NCBI RefSeq assembly: GCF_913055755.1
Contig: NZ_CAJXKH010000009.1
Coordinates: 1-57,126, forward strand
DNA length: 57,126 nucleotides
Direction: 5' to 3'
Source: an uncultured Microbulbifer sp.
Lineage (GTDB): Bacteria; Pseudomonadota; Gammaproteobacteria; Pseudomonadales; Cellvibrionaceae
The position numbers were made by a program, and so were the translations under genes. Below are positions 35,024-44,528 of the stretch, piece after piece. The notes below the pieces were generated by a model that saw only the letters and a list, made by a program, of their open reading frames with translations, did not search any database and had not been told where the DNA came from. The stretch's first letter is position 1. Every line of letters begins with the position of its first letter.

Positions 35024-35830
35024 TCAGCGGGCCGGGTCGATATTTTCCCCGAGGCTGTTATTGACCCGGAACCAGCCGGTTACGCTGTAGCGGCTGCGGT
35101 GACTGGTGAGCACCTCGTGGGGAAACTCTTCCGAGAGAAAGACCACCATCTGCCCGAAGCGGGGCGCCACCTTCTCGATCACCTCATCGCTGCCGGGTGC
35201 ATAGATCTGCAGCTCGCCGCCGTCTTTTGGCTGCCAGTTGGGGGTCAGGTACAGCACCGTGCTGACAATGCGGTTGGTACTGCCCTTGAACGCGTCCAGA
35301 TGCTTCTTGTAAAAGCTGCCGCAGTCATAGCGGGCGTAGTGGCACTCGTAGTCGAACAGCCCCAGGAACAGGCGCCGGTTCAACCCCAGGCGCAGGGATT
35401 CGGCCCAGTTCAGGTAGGCCGCCACCGCGGGGTTGCTCCTGTCGAGCCAGAAAATCTCGTCGGTGCGCACAAACTGGTTCACCTGGTGCTCGCTCTCGCG
35501 GCCGATGCCCGCGCTCTGGAAACGCGAGCGGTCGATGGAGCGGAAGTGTCGCAACAGAGCCCCCAGCAGTGCCGGCGGCAGCGGCGCGGGCAATACGATA
35601 TAGCCGGGGCCACGCAGGGCATCGGCGATGCGATCCAGCGGATCGTCGCCATCGGGGCCGCGGCGCCAGGCGTCTTCCGCGGCGGAAAATACAGCGTTCA
35701 AACAGGGCAGGTCCAAACAGGTGGCCGGAGTGGCCGCTAACGGGGAGGTTGGCCGGGCTTGGGCTTTCCAGCTTGCGCGCGGGTGGTCTTTATACTGCCG
35801 CTGGCCCCCGTGCGCCAGAAAAAAATACAT
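35024..35830 (-). CDS. 2-oxoglutarate/Fe(II)-dependent oxygenase
   Basis: A 268-aa protein from ATG 35830; the start is uncertain because a TATAAA-like box lies within the first codons and the first about 40 residues lack family likeness. The jelly-roll core has HYARYDCGSFYKKHLDAF (iron ligands His and Asp in HxD), LTPNWQPKDGGELQIY, and FPHEVLTSHRSRYSVTGWFR (second His and the 2OG-binding Arg). This matches the prolyl-4-hydroxylase-like PF13640 type. The substrate may be a protein or small molecule. Starts 15 bp after the SLC13 gene stops, so it may be cotranscribed. Confidence 0.85.
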   Translation of the reverse strand: MYFFLAHGGQRQYKDHPRASWKAQARPTSPLAATPATCLDLPCLNAVFSAAEDAWRRGPDGDDPLDRIADALRGPGYIVLPAPLPPALLGALLRHFRSIDRSRFQSAGIGRESEHQVNQFVRTDEIFWLDRSNPAVAAYLNWAESLRLGLNRRLFLGLFDYECHYARYDCGSFYKKHLDAFKGSTNRIVSTVLYLTPNWQPKDGGELQIYAPGSDEVIEKVAPRFGQMVVFLSEEFPHEVLTSHRSRYSVTGWFRVNNSLGENIDPAR

Positions 35831-35844
35831 GGCTGGGTAGAGGC

Positions 35845-37626
35845 TTACCCCGCTGCCGTCAGGTCCCAGCCAGTCAGCAGTACGGCGATGGTCACGCCGC
35901 CCACCAGCAGGTTCATGGGAATGCCCACCTTCAGGTAGTCGGAGAAACGGTAGCCGCCGGGGCCGTACACCATCAGGTTGGTCTGGTAGCCCAGGGGCGT
36001 GGCGAAGCTGGCGGAGGCCGCCATCATCACCGCGAACATGAATGGCTCCGGGTTCAGCCCCGCGCTGCCGGTAATCTGCAGCACAATGGGCACCATGATG
36101 ATCGCCGCCGCATTGTTGGTGACCATCTCCGTCAGTAGCGACACACACAGGTAAACCAGCACCAGCATCAGCCACGGGTGCCCATTCGACAGCTGGATTA
36201 CCGAAGCCGCCACCGCGGCGGCCACCCCGGTTTTCTGCAGCGCCACACCCAGCGCAAACGACGCCGCAATGGTAATCAGCACCGGCAGGTCCAGGCTCTT
36301 CTGCGCCTGGTTCACCGAGCAGCAGCGGGTCACCAGCATTGCCCCGGCACCGATCAGCGACGCGTTCAGCATACTGATCAGGCCAGTGCCGGCGGCCAGC
36401 ACGATCGCGATCAGGATCAGCCACGAGGTAAGCCCCTTCTCGTGCCGCGGGCTCTCCGCCTCCAGGTCGTTGATCAGCAGGAAATCCTTGCTGTAGCGCT
36501 GGCGCAGTACGAACCCCGGGCGCGCCTCCAGCAGCAGCGAGTCACCGGCCTTGAGCTTGGTACTGCCCAGGTTGCCCGCCACCCGCTGGCCATTGCGCGC
36601 AACCGCCAGTACCGCCGCGCCGTAGCGCTTGCGAAACTGGGCGTCGCGGATACTGTTGCCGATCACCTCGCAGTGGGGGGACACCACCACCTCCACCAGG
36701 CGGCGCTCACTGAAATCCGGCTTCAGCGGGATGCTGGTGTCGTGCTCCTCCGACGGCACAATGCCGCGCATGCGCAGCAGGTCGGAGATGGCTTCGGTTT
36801 CGCCGGCGAATACCAGGCGGTCGCCACCGCGCAGCACCTCTTCCGAACGCACCGGTGTGATCACCCTGTTGTCGCGCTCGATTTCCACCAGGTACACCCG
36901 GCGCAGGCCCCGCAGGCCCGCGTCTTCCACCGTGGTGCCCGCCAGCGGACCGTCGCTGTCTACGGCCACTTCCAGGGTAAATTCCCGCAGGTTGCCGAAC
37001 GGGCGCTTCTCGCGGCGGTCCGGCAGCCAGCGTGGAAAGAAAATCAGCATAAAGGCGATGCCCACCAGCGCCGCGGGCAGGCCCACGGCGGCAATGGAAA
37101 ACAGGGAGAAACCGTCGTTACCGGTGATGGACTGGTACTGGCCATTCACCACCAGATTGGTACTGGTGCCGATCAGGGTCAGGGTGCCGCCGAGAATGGC
37201 GCCGTAGCTCAGGGGGATCATCAGCTTCGACGGCGCTATGTCGATGCGCTTGGCCCAGGAGTTCAGTGCCGGGATCATGGTGGCCACCACCGGCGTGTTG
37301 TTCAGGTAACCGGACAGGGCCACCACCGGTGCGAAAATGCGCAGCATCGCGGAGCGGGCGGTGGTGGGGCGGCCGAGCACGTTTTTTACCAGCATGTCGA
37401 TGCCGCCGGAGGAGTGGATGCCGGCGGCGACCACAAACATGGCGGCGACGGTAATCAGGCCGCTGTTGCTGAAGCCGGACAGGGCCTCGCCGGGGGTAAG
37501 TATCCCGGACACGCTCAACAGGGTGAGCGCAGCCATCATCACCAGATAGGCCTGGATGCGGGTGAAGATCAGTGTGGCCAGTACGGCGAAGACGAGAAAA
37601 AGGGAAAACCAGCCAGACCAGTCCAT
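35845..37626 (-). CDS. SLC13-family anion transporter with two RCK-type C-domains
   Basis: A 593-aa membrane transporter of the divalent-anion:sodium symporter/ArsB-like superfamily. It starts MDWSGWFSLFLVFAVLATLI, with an N-terminal bundle containing GYLNNTPVVATMIPALNSWA (SNT-type motif) and a C-terminal bundle containing TEMVTNNAAAIIMVP. The loop between them (about 200-375) has two TrkA_C domains (VEDAGLRGLRRVYLVEIERD and NSIRDAQFRKRYGAAVLAVA). The substrate may be sulfate or a dicarboxylate; it is not determined by sequence. Confidence 0.92.
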   Translation of the reverse strand: MDWSGWFSLFLVFAVLATLIFTRIQAYLVMMAALTLLSVSGILTPGEALSGFSNSGLITVAAMFVVAAGIHSSGGIDMLVKNVLGRPTTARSAMLRIFAPVVALSGYLNNTPVVATMIPALNSWAKRIDIAPSKLMIPLSYGAILGGTLTLIGTSTNLVVNGQYQSITGNDGFSLFSIAAVGLPAALVGIAFMLIFFPRWLPDRREKRPFGNLREFTLEVAVDSDGPLAGTTVEDAGLRGLRRVYLVEIERDNRVITPVRSEEVLRGGDRLVFAGETEAISDLLRMRGIVPSEEHDTSIPLKPDFSERRLVEVVVSPHCEVIGNSIRDAQFRKRYGAAVLAVARNGQRVAGNLGSTKLKAGDSLLLEARPGFVLRQRYSKDFLLINDLEAESPRHEKGLTSWLILIAIVLAAGTGLISMLNASLIGAGAMLVTRCCSVNQAQKSLDLPVLITIAASFALGVALQKTGVAAAVAASVIQLSNGHPWLMLVLVYLCVSLLTEMVTNNAAAIIMVPIVLQITGSAGLNPEPFMFAVMMAASASFATPLGYQTNLMVYGPGGYRFSDYLKVGIPMNLLVGGVTIAVLLTGWDLTAAG

Positions 37627-37979
37627 ATTTTGTGCGCAGTTCCTGTTCAGTGTCGGCTAAAGCTACTGGAATCGCTTTAGTGCCAAAAGTTATTTTTTCG
37701 CATATTGATATAGCGGCACAAGTTTTCGCAGGGATTTTCCTGCCGGGGGATGAAACAGGCGCTGGCGGCGTTCCCTGCGGCAGCGCGCACTGTTCTGCGG
37801 CCCCCGGGTAAAATTTTTCACTGTGGCTGCTAGTCTTTGCAGAGTGTTGCCATCTGGCATCTTCTGTTCCGCGGCCGTTAGAATACGCCGCCATAAATGG
37901 ACGTGCCGGCGACTCGGGGTCTTCTGAGCCGAAAACGGGCGCGGAATAATCAACTACCGGAAATCATGCGGGATCACTA
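37627..37979. promoter_or_regulatory. Divergent promoter region between SLC13 gene and gcvT
   Basis: A 353-bp gap. I looked for a glycine riboswitch before gcvT and saw no aptamer consensus. AT-rich sequence near 37685-37715 may carry the leftward promoter. No other structure was noted. Confidence 0.4.
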
Positions 37980-39068
37980 ATGGGAAACAAAACGGCACTC
38001 TACGATGCCCACGTCGCCATGGGCGGCAAAATGGTGGATTTTGGCGGCTGGGACATGCCGCTGCACTACGGCTCCCAGCTGGACGAGCACCACAAGGTGC
38101 GCACCGATGCCGGTATGTTCGACGTATCCCATATGACCGTGGTGGATGTCGAGGGTGAGGGCGCCACCGCCTACCTGCAAAAGCTGCTGGCGAACGATGT
38201 CGCCAAGCTGGCCGGCACCCCGGGCAAGGCCCTGTATACCGGTATGCTGAATGACAAGGGCGGTGTGGTCGACGACCTGATCGTCTACTTCCGCGACCCG
38301 GATTACCGCGTGGTAGTCAACTGCGCGACCCGGGAAAAGGACCTGGCGTGGATGAACCAGCAGGCCCAGGCCTTCGATGTCACCCTCACCGAGCGCCCGC
38401 ACCTGGCAATGGTTGCCATCCAGGGACCGCAGGCCATCGACAAGGTGAAGCAAGTGATGGGTATCGACTGGACCGCTGCCATCGATGGCCTCAAGGTGTT
38501 CCACAGCGTCGCCCGCGGCGACTGGTTTGTGGCGCGCACCGGTTACACCGGCGAGGACGGCCTGGAAATCATGCTCAACAACGAAGATGCCCCCGGTTTC
38601 TGGCAGGCGCTGGCGGATGCCGGCGTTGCCCCCTGCGGCCTGGGAGCGCGGGATACCCTGCGCCTGGAAGCGGGTATGAACCTGTACGGCCACGAGATGG
38701 ACGACGACACTTCCCCGCTGGAGGCGAATATGGGCTGGACCATCGCCTGGGAGCCGGAGTCGCGGGACTTTATCGGCCGCGAGGTGCTGGTGGCGCAGAA
38801 GCAGGCAGGCGTGGAAAACAAGCTGGTGGGCCTGGTGCTGGAAGAGCGCGGCGTTTTGCGCGCTGGTCAGTCCGTAGTGGTGGACGGCTCCGAACGCCGC
38901 GGTATCATCACCAGCGGCACCTTCTCGCCGACCCTCGGTTACTCCATCGCCATGGCCCGGGTTCCGGTGGCCGTGGGTGAGACCGCGGAGGTGGAAATCC
39001 GCAACAAGCTGGTACCTGTGCGGGTCGTGAAACCGAGCTTCGTGCGCAATGGCAAACCGCTGGTGTGA
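37980..39068 (+). CDS. gcvT: Aminomethyltransferase (glycine cleavage T protein)
   Basis: A 362-aa component of the glycine cleavage system that transfers the methylene group to tetrahydrofolate and releases ammonia. The N-terminal [20 protein letters not shown] and [20 protein letters not shown] and the folate-binding core [16 protein letters not shown] are typical. The C-terminal domain [24 protein letters not shown] region is complete. gcvH follows after 88 bp. gcvP is not in this window. Confidence 0.96.
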   Translation: MGNKTALYDAHVAMGGKMVDFGGWDMPLHYGSQLDEHHKVRTDAGMFDVSHMTVVDVEGEGATAYLQKLLANDVAKLAGTPGKALYTGMLNDKGGVVDDLIVYFRDPDYRVVVNCATREKDLAWMNQQAQAFDVTLTERPHLAMVAIQGPQAIDKVKQVMGIDWTAAIDGLKVFHSVARGDWFVARTGYTGEDGLEIMLNNEDAPGFWQALADAGVAPCGLGARDTLRLEAGMNLYGHEMDDDTSPLEANMGWTIAWEPESRDFIGREVLVAQKQAGVENKLVGLVLEERGVLRAGQSVVVDGSERRGIITSGTFSPTLGYSIAMARVPVAVGETAEVEIRNKLVPVRVVKPSFVRNGKPLV

Positions 39069-39156
39069 GTGCACGCTTACTCCGCAGCGCCGACACTTTT
39101 TGAATACTGATTTAATTGCATACACTGTTTAGCAGTTTATTTTGAGGGAAACGCTC

Positions 39157-39546
39157 ATGAGCGAAATTCGCAGCGAACTGAAATACGCCTCCAGCCACGA
39201 GTGGGCGCGGCTGGAAGAGGACGGCACCGTCACCGTAGGCATCAGCGATCACGCCCAGGATGCACTGGGTGATGTGGTTTACGTGGAAACCCCGGAAGTG
39301 GGTACCACCCTGTCTGCCGGCGACGAGGCGGGCGTGGTTGAGTCGGTAAAAGCGGCGAGCGACATCTACTCGCCGATTTCCGGCGAAGTGGTAGCGGTGA
39401 ACGAAGCGCTGGAAGACGAGCCGGAGACCGTCAACTCCAGCCCCTACGACGACGGCTGGTTCTTCAAGATCAAGCCCAGCGATGAAAGCGAGCTGGGCAA
39501 GCTGCTGGACGCCGACGCCTACAAGGCGGAGAGCGAAGAGGACTGA
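39157..39546 (+). CDS. gcvH: Glycine cleavage system H protein
   Basis: A 129-aa lipoyl carrier that shuttles the aminomethyl group between P, T and L proteins. Lys65 in [13 protein letters not shown] is the lipoylation site. ATG 39157 ([20 protein letters not shown]) has GAGGG upstream; the frame's earlier ATG at 39142 lacks a ribosome binding site. It ends at a strong terminator. The absence of gcvP next to it means P is encoded elsewhere. Confidence 0.97.
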   Translation: MSEIRSELKYASSHEWARLEEDGTVTVGISDHAQDALGDVVYVETPEVGTTLSAGDEAGVVESVKAASDIYSPISGEVVAVNEALEDEPETVNSSPYDDGWFFKIKPSDESELGKLLDADAYKAESEED

Positions 39547-39561
39547 TCACCTCTTTCATTC

Positions 39562-39602
39562 GCGACAAAAAAAACCGGGCATTGCCCGGTTTTTTTTGTC
39601 GC
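39562..39602. terminator. Bidirectional terminator after gcvH
   Basis: A 19-bp perfect stem (GCGACAAAAAAAACCGGGC, loop ATT, and complement) with A and T runs, between convergent genes. Confidence 0.95.
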
Positions 39603-39618
39603 TAGATTCGGCCGTTCG

Positions 39619-40275
39619 TCAGTCGTAGGAGACCGCCTGGCGCACTTCCGGATCGTTGATCAGCTGGTCCAGCTGTGCCTTGTAGGCCAGCAGCACGTTG
39701 TTTTGCGGGGACTGGCTGGCCTGCTCGTCAACCACGTCCCGCTCCTTGATGTTCTTGGAAACCAGTTGCCCGCGGGCCAGGTCGTACACCAGGATGTTGG
39801 TGTCGGTATCGAAGTTGAATGCGGACACCCAGTTCAGGTTGATGCTGAAGTACCACTCGTTCAGGACCAGGGTAATCATTTTGGTGGCATCCCGCTCAAG
39901 CAGCAGGTCCTGTACCTGTTCGCTATCGGGCAGTTGTTTCAGGTCTGCAGCCTTGGCGCTCCAGCCGGTGTTGTTGAGGCCGGTCACCAGGCGGTGCTCC
40001 AGGAACTGGGCCAGGGTGCGCTGCTTGTCTTCGGGCTCGGTAGCCAGAACCTGCTTGACGTGCCAGTCCACGGGAATACCAAAAGAGGCGTGCGCTTTGC
40101 CCACATAGGTTTCCGCTTTGCCGTCCTTTACCCGCTGACGCTGGTCGATCACCGAGATCAGTACCGGCTCGCGTACCTGGTATTCCGGCTTGGCACTCTG
40201 CTCTTCCAGCGCCACCGGCGTGACACAGGCGGTGAGGACGAATGGAAATGTCAGAAGGATGAGTTTCTTTAGCAT
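39619..40275 (-). CDS. Predicted outer-membrane lipoprotein, unknown function
   Basis: A 218-aa lipoprotein: MLKKLILLTFPFVLTAC gives the lipobox LTAC (Cys17). The mature domain is alpha/beta, with VLISVIDQRQRVKDGKAETY, DWHVKQVLATEPEDKQRTLA and ITLVLNEWYFSINLNWVSAF. This layout resembles YajG-type lipoproteins, but the match is only by eye. Own promoter likely in the 155-bp gap upstream. Not clearly linked to either neighbour. Confidence 0.72.
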   Translation of the reverse strand: MLKKLILLTFPFVLTACVTPVALEEQSAKPEYQVREPVLISVIDQRQRVKDGKAETYVGKAHASFGIPVDWHVKQVLATEPEDKQRTLAQFLEHRLVTGLNNTGWSAKAADLKQLPDSEQVQDLLLERDATKMITLVLNEWYFSINLNWVSAFNFDTDTNILVYDLARGQLVSKNIKERDVVDEQASQSPQNNVLLAYKAQLDQLINDPEVRQAVSYD

Positions 40276-40430
40276 TGTTGTTGTCTCTTTATCTGGTGAG
40301 TTTTACAGACACCCGGTCGCACATGTGCGCCCCAATGTCCCGCGTGGCATAAAATTCTACAATTTTATGGTTTTGTAGTCGATTACAGGCTGTTACACAC
40401 AGGTGTGGCCTGGAAAAGGCGGGTGAGAGG

Positions 40431-42713
40431 CTATTGGTCCGGAGTGGGGGAGCTTTCGTGCTGCGGCTGCATCAGTGCCTTGAGGCCCAGGTCCTGCAGG
40501 TAGCCGTGCAGTTTTTCCTCGATCTGCTCCGGGCATTCCATCTTCAGGACCTGCTGCAGCAACCGGTCCAGTTCGCGCTTGTTCACCTCCCGCAGTGCGG
40601 CCTTGACCCGCGGCAGGTTGGTGGCATTCATCGACAGCACGTCGTAACCCATGGCCACCAGCAGCAGGGCGCCGCCGGGGTCTCCCGCCAGCTCGCCGCA
40701 GATACCCACCTTGGTATTGGTTTCATGACCGGCAACCACTACCTGTAACAGCGCCTGCAATACCGCCGGGTGGAAGCTGTGATAGATACCGGCCACCCGG
40801 CTGTTGTTGCGGTCGACCGCCAGCAGGTACTGGGTGAGGTCGTTGCTGCCCACGGACATGAAATCCACCCGTGCCGCCAGCTCCCGCGCCTGGTAAACCG
40901 CGGAAGGTACCTCGATCATGATTCCCAGTGGTGGGCGTTTGATCTCGTAGCCCTCATCGACCAGCTCGTCGAAGGCGCGGTCCACCAGTTTGCGCGCCGC
41001 CTCCAGTTCGCTGACGCCGCTGATCATCGGCAGCATGATGCGCAGGTTGTCGAGCCCCAGGCTGGCTTTCATCATCGCCCGCACCTGGGCGAGGAAGATC
41101 TCCGGGTGGTCGAGGGTGACGCGGATACCGCGCCAGCCCAGGAAGGGATTGGTTTCCTCGATGGGGAAGTAGGCCAGCGCCTTGTCGCCGCCGATATCCA
41201 GGGTGCGCATGGTGACCGGGCGCGGCGCAAACGCCTGTAGCTGTTCCCGGTAGATCTCCCGCTGTTCCTCTTCCGAGGGGAAGCGGTCCCGCAGCAGGAA
41301 GGGCACCTCGGTGCGGTAGAGTCCGACCCCTTCGGCGCCGCGCTCCAGGGAGCGCACCACGTCGGCCATCAGGCCGGTATTCACCCACAGGCGGATGCGG
41401 TGGCCGTCGGCAGTTTCGCAGGGGAGCTTGGCGAGGTAGTCCAGGTTGGCCGCCAGCTCTCGCTCTTCCGCAACAATGGCGTCGTAGCGGCGTTTGAGTT
41501 CGGGGCCGGGGTGGATATGCAATTCGCCGCGGTAGCCGTCCACCACCAGCTCGGTGCCGTCCACCTGCTCCCACGGCAGCTCCTGGGCACCCATCACCGC
41601 GGGCAGGCCCATGGCGCGGGCAATGATGGCGACGTGGCTGTTGGCGGAACCCTTGACCGAAACCAGGCCGGCGAGCTTCTCCCGCGGCACATCCGCCAGT
41701 ACCGCCGCAGTGAGTTCCTCGCCTACCAGTACCGTGTTGTCCGGGTAGTCCCGCTGGCTCTGTTCCTGCTGGCGCAGGTGCATCAGTACCCGCGCGCCCA
41801 GGTCGCGCACATCCGCGGCGCGGTCGCGGAAATAGGAGTCGGACATGGCCTCGAAGCGGCGCACGTGTTCCAGCATCACTTCGGCCCAGGCGCGGCTGGC
41901 GGTGAGCTGCTGGCGTATCCGCTCGCACACCTCCACGGCAATGGAATTGTCGTCGAGCATGCTGATGTAGGCATCGAACAGCGCGCGCTCTTCCTTGTTC
42001 AGGTTGTCCTTGAGCCGCTCTCCCACGTCGCGGATCTCTTCCCGCGCAGCCGCCAGTGCCTGGTGAAACAGTGCCAGCTCGCCCTCCACATCCATGCTGC
42101 AGGCGAAGGGTACCGCGGCGAGGTTGGCGGGAGGCGCGACGATGTGCGCGCGGCCGATGGCGACCCCGGGAGAGGCCGCGAGGCCGGTGAATTTTGCCTC
42201 ATTGCGCTGCTGGCCGATGGTGGCGAGTGCGCCGGTGGCCTCGGCGTGGGCGATAACGCCGGCGAGCTGCGCGGAAAGGGTGACGAGGAAGGCCTCTTCA
42301 CCCTCGTCGAAGCGGCGCTTTTCGGCCTGCTGGACTACCAGTACGCCGAGCACATTGCGGTGATGGATGATCGGGGTGCCGAGGAACGCAGAGAAGCGCT
42401 CTTCGCCGGTGGCGGGGAAGTATTGGAATGCCGGGTGGGCTTCGGCCTGCTCCAGGTTGATCGGCTCCTCGCGGGTCACCACGTTACCCACCAGACCCTC
42501 GCCGGGCGCCATGTGCACCTGGCCCACAGAATCCTTGTTCAGGCCCTCGGTGGCCATCAGCACATAGTTGCCGGACTGCTTGTCGAGCAAATACACGGAG
42601 CACACCCTGGTTTCCATGACCTCGCGCACCCGGCGGACAATGATGTCCAGCACTGAGTGGAGGTCCCTGGCGGTGTTGACTTCCTGAACGATACTGCGCA
42701 GTGATCCGAGCAA
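40431..42713 (-). CDS. ptsP: Nitrogen PTS enzyme I (EI-Ntr), PtsP
   Basis: A 760-aa phosphotransferase that passes phosphate from PEP to NPr in the regulatory nitrogen PTS. Residues about 1-160 are a GAF sensor domain. Next comes the EI N-domain with catalytic His in GSANSHVAIIARAMGLPAVM, then the PEP-binding TIM barrel with FLGWRGIRVTLDHPEIF, SVGSNDLTQYLLAVDRN and VGICGELAGDPGG (active-site Cys). Length and order match family members. It lies 92 bp downstream of rppH on the same strand, as in Pseudomonas. Confidence 0.96.
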   Translation of the reverse strand: MLGSLRSIVQEVNTARDLHSVLDIIVRRVREVMETRVCSVYLLDKQSGNYVLMATEGLNKDSVGQVHMAPGEGLVGNVVTREEPINLEQAEAHPAFQYFPATGEERFSAFLGTPIIHHRNVLGVLVVQQAEKRRFDEGEEAFLVTLSAQLAGVIAHAEATGALATIGQQRNEAKFTGLAASPGVAIGRAHIVAPPANLAAVPFACSMDVEGELALFHQALAAAREEIRDVGERLKDNLNKEERALFDAYISMLDDNSIAVEVCERIRQQLTASRAWAEVMLEHVRRFEAMSDSYFRDRAADVRDLGARVLMHLRQQEQSQRDYPDNTVLVGEELTAAVLADVPREKLAGLVSVKGSANSHVAIIARAMGLPAVMGAQELPWEQVDGTELVVDGYRGELHIHPGPELKRRYDAIVAEERELAANLDYLAKLPCETADGHRIRLWVNTGLMADVVRSLERGAEGVGLYRTEVPFLLRDRFPSEEEQREIYREQLQAFAPRPVTMRTLDIGGDKALAYFPIEETNPFLGWRGIRVTLDHPEIFLAQVRAMMKASLGLDNLRIMLPMISGVSELEAARKLVDRAFDELVDEGYEIKRPPLGIMIEVPSAVYQARELAARVDFMSVGSNDLTQYLLAVDRNNSRVAGIYHSFHPAVLQALLQVVVAGHETNTKVGICGELAGDPGGALLLVAMGYDVLSMNATNLPRVKAALREVNKRELDRLLQQVLKMECPEQIEEKLHGYLQDLGLKALMQPQHESSPTPDQ

Positions 42714-42805
42714 ATTGGCATCCTCGCCGTGTGTACTTTACTCCCGTTGTGCCGGCCCGGAGCGGGCGGGCGCGCGGGATTGCGGGGCGGCCGCCCGCGG
42801 GGCAA

Positions 42806-43459
42806 TCAGCGCTCGCGCTGATACCAGTGTCTTTCCAGTTGCAACTGGGTGGGCGCGAGCTCCGTGAGTGCGCGCCGGTATACCTCGCGCTTGAAGGTCA
42901 CCACTTTGGTCAACGGGTGCCAGTAGCTGACCCAGCGCCAGTGATCGAATTCCGGTTTGTAGCCGTTGTTGAAGCTGATGTTGCTTTCATCGGCCTCCAG
43001 CCGCAGCAGGAACCATTTCTGCTTCTGGCCGATACACAGCGGTTCCGAGCGCTTGCGCACCAGTCGCTGCGGCAGCCGGTAGCGCAGCCAGCCGCGGGTC
43101 GCGGCCAACAGGGTGACCTGGCTGCGCGTCAGCCCCACTTCTTCGTATAGCTCCCGATACAGTGCCTGTTCCGGAGTCTCGCCGGGGTTGATACCGCCCT
43201 GGGGAAATTGCCACGCGTCTTTGCCGCCCACCCTGCGCGCCCACAGTGCCTGGCCGCGTGTATTCAGCACAACGATGCCGACGTTGGGGCGGAAGCCCTC
43301 GCTGTCGATATTGCTGTCGTTACCCGAAGTGTTACCAGTGGCTTCCGCGGCCTGCCGGCGATTGTTTTTACCGGCATTGGGCTTGTCGTTGCGCGTGGAG
43401 TTTCTGGCGGGTCTGCGGCGTTTTTTTCGCCCGGCGGGAGTTTGCTTGCCGTCGCCCAA
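42806..43459 (-). CDS. rppH: RNA 5'-pyrophosphohydrolase RppH with N-terminal extension
   Basis: The Nudix hydrolase that removes pyrophosphate from 5'-triphosphorylated mRNA and starts decay. The core begins [20 protein letters not shown] and has the Nudix box with [16 protein letters not shown] and EEVGL. No ATG, GTG or TTG exists at the usual start just before the IDS residues. The nearest credible start is TTG 43459 with GAGGATGG upstream, giving 217 aa and about 55 extra residues, highly basic and Asn-rich ([20 protein letters not shown]). The frame continues further upstream to 43687 without obvious coding quality. Followed by ptsP. Confidence 0.85.
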   Translation of the reverse strand: MGDGKQTPAGRKKRRRPARNSTRNDKPNAGKNNRRQAAEATGNTSGNDSNIDSEGFRPNVGIVVLNTRGQALWARRVGGKDAWQFPQGGINPGETPEQALYRELYEEVGLTRSQVTLLAATRGWLRYRLPQRLVRKRSEPLCIGQKQKWFLLRLEADESNISFNNGYKPEFDHWRWVSYWHPLTKVVTFKREVYRRALTELAPTQLQLERHWYQRER

Positions 43460-43750
43460 AATTCCATCCTCAATTCTGTACGGTGTAGTCCTCGCCACAC
43501 CTATTGCCAAGCATTGTTCCACAGCGACCGAATTACGGCAATTCAGTGATATCAGTCTGTGTATGGCCGGCCCATGCGGGGTAAAATCGCCCGCCGCACG
43601 GGCGAAATGGGCGACAACCTGCGGTGCTGGCTGCAAAGCACTGCTGCTGTGAGCCGCTGCGCAGGCAGTTCGGGATGGATGCCACAAAACGTAGTCCGCA
43701 GGATCACACAGGCGTCACCAGTGCCCTATATTGAATAAAAGGAGATTTCA

Positions 43751-44443
43751 GTGCAGTTGGCGATTTTTGATCTGGACAACACCCTTATCGGTGGCGACAG
43801 CGATCACGCCTGGGGCGAGTTTCTGGTTGCCCGGGAGTGCGTGGATGGCGAGCGTTTCCGCAGTGAGAACGATCGCTTCTACCGGGATTACCAGCGCGGT
43901 GAGCTGGATATCTTCGCCTATCTGGAATTTGCCCTGGAGCCGCTGGCGCAGTTGTCCAGGGGCCAGCTGGAGAACCTGCAGCAGGAATTCATGGAGGAGG
44001 TAATCAGTGAAATCTGGTTGCCCCATGCGGAATCGCTGATCGCGCGCCATCGGGATGCCGGTCACCACATCATGATCATTACCGCCACCAACCGCTTTGT
44101 GGTCGAGCCCATCGCCACCCGCCTGGGGGTGGACACCCTGCTGGCCACGGAGCCGGAAGAAGTGGCGGGTCGCTTTACCGGGCGTGTGGCCGGAGAGCCC
44201 TGTTTCCAGAGCGGCAAGGTGCTGCGGCTGCAGCAGTGGCTGGCGCAGAACGCGCAGTTCGAGCGCGGGGAAAAGTGGTTCTACAGTGATTCCATCAACG
44301 ACCTGCCGCTGTTGCAGCAGGTGGAGCACCCGGTTGCGGTGGATCCCGACCAGCGCTTGCGCCGCGAAGCGCTGGAGCGGGGCTGGCAGGTGATCAGCCT
44401 GCGGGATAAAAGTTCGGCGTACGTCGATGCGCTGAACCTGTGA
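43751..44443 (+). CDS. HAD-superfamily IB hydrolase (SerB-like phosphatase)
   Basis: A 230-aa phosphatase with Asp7 and Asp9 (LAIFDLDNTLIGGDSDHAW) as nucleophile and acid, Thr and Lys in HHIMIITATNRF and QSGKVLRLQQWL, and YSDSINDLPLLQQV as Mg-binding loop. The HAD-IB type cap is helical. GTG start at 43751 with AAAGGAG upstream. It lies divergent from rppH as its homolog does in Pseudomonas. The substrate is probably a small phosphoester. Confidence 0.92.
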   Translation: MQLAIFDLDNTLIGGDSDHAWGEFLVARECVDGERFRSENDRFYRDYQRGELDIFAYLEFALEPLAQLSRGQLENLQQEFMEEVISEIWLPHAESLIARHRDAGHHIMIITATNRFVVEPIATRLGVDTLLATEPEEVAGRFTGRVAGEPCFQSGKVLRLQQWLAQNAQFERGEKWFYSDSINDLPLLQQVEHPVAVDPDQRLRREALERGWQVISLRDKSSAYVDALNL

Positions 44444-44528
44444 GGCCCGCGGCGACGGCAGCCGGACGGCAACAGATGGAATGGCAGTTTAAATTGGCGA
44501 CAATTCAGGATTCGGGAAGCACACAACA

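Noticed and set aside
36178..37680. 500-codon open frame antisense to the SLC13 gene
   Set aside because: Low-complexity His/Gln/Gly/Arg product typical of antisense frames; the sense protein is complete.
37700..37979. Glycine riboswitch upstream of gcvT
   Set aside because: None of the conserved aptamer blocks could be seen in the leader.
41400..42656. 418-codon frame antisense to ptsP
   Set aside because: Same reasoning; all EI-Ntr motifs are on the minus strand.
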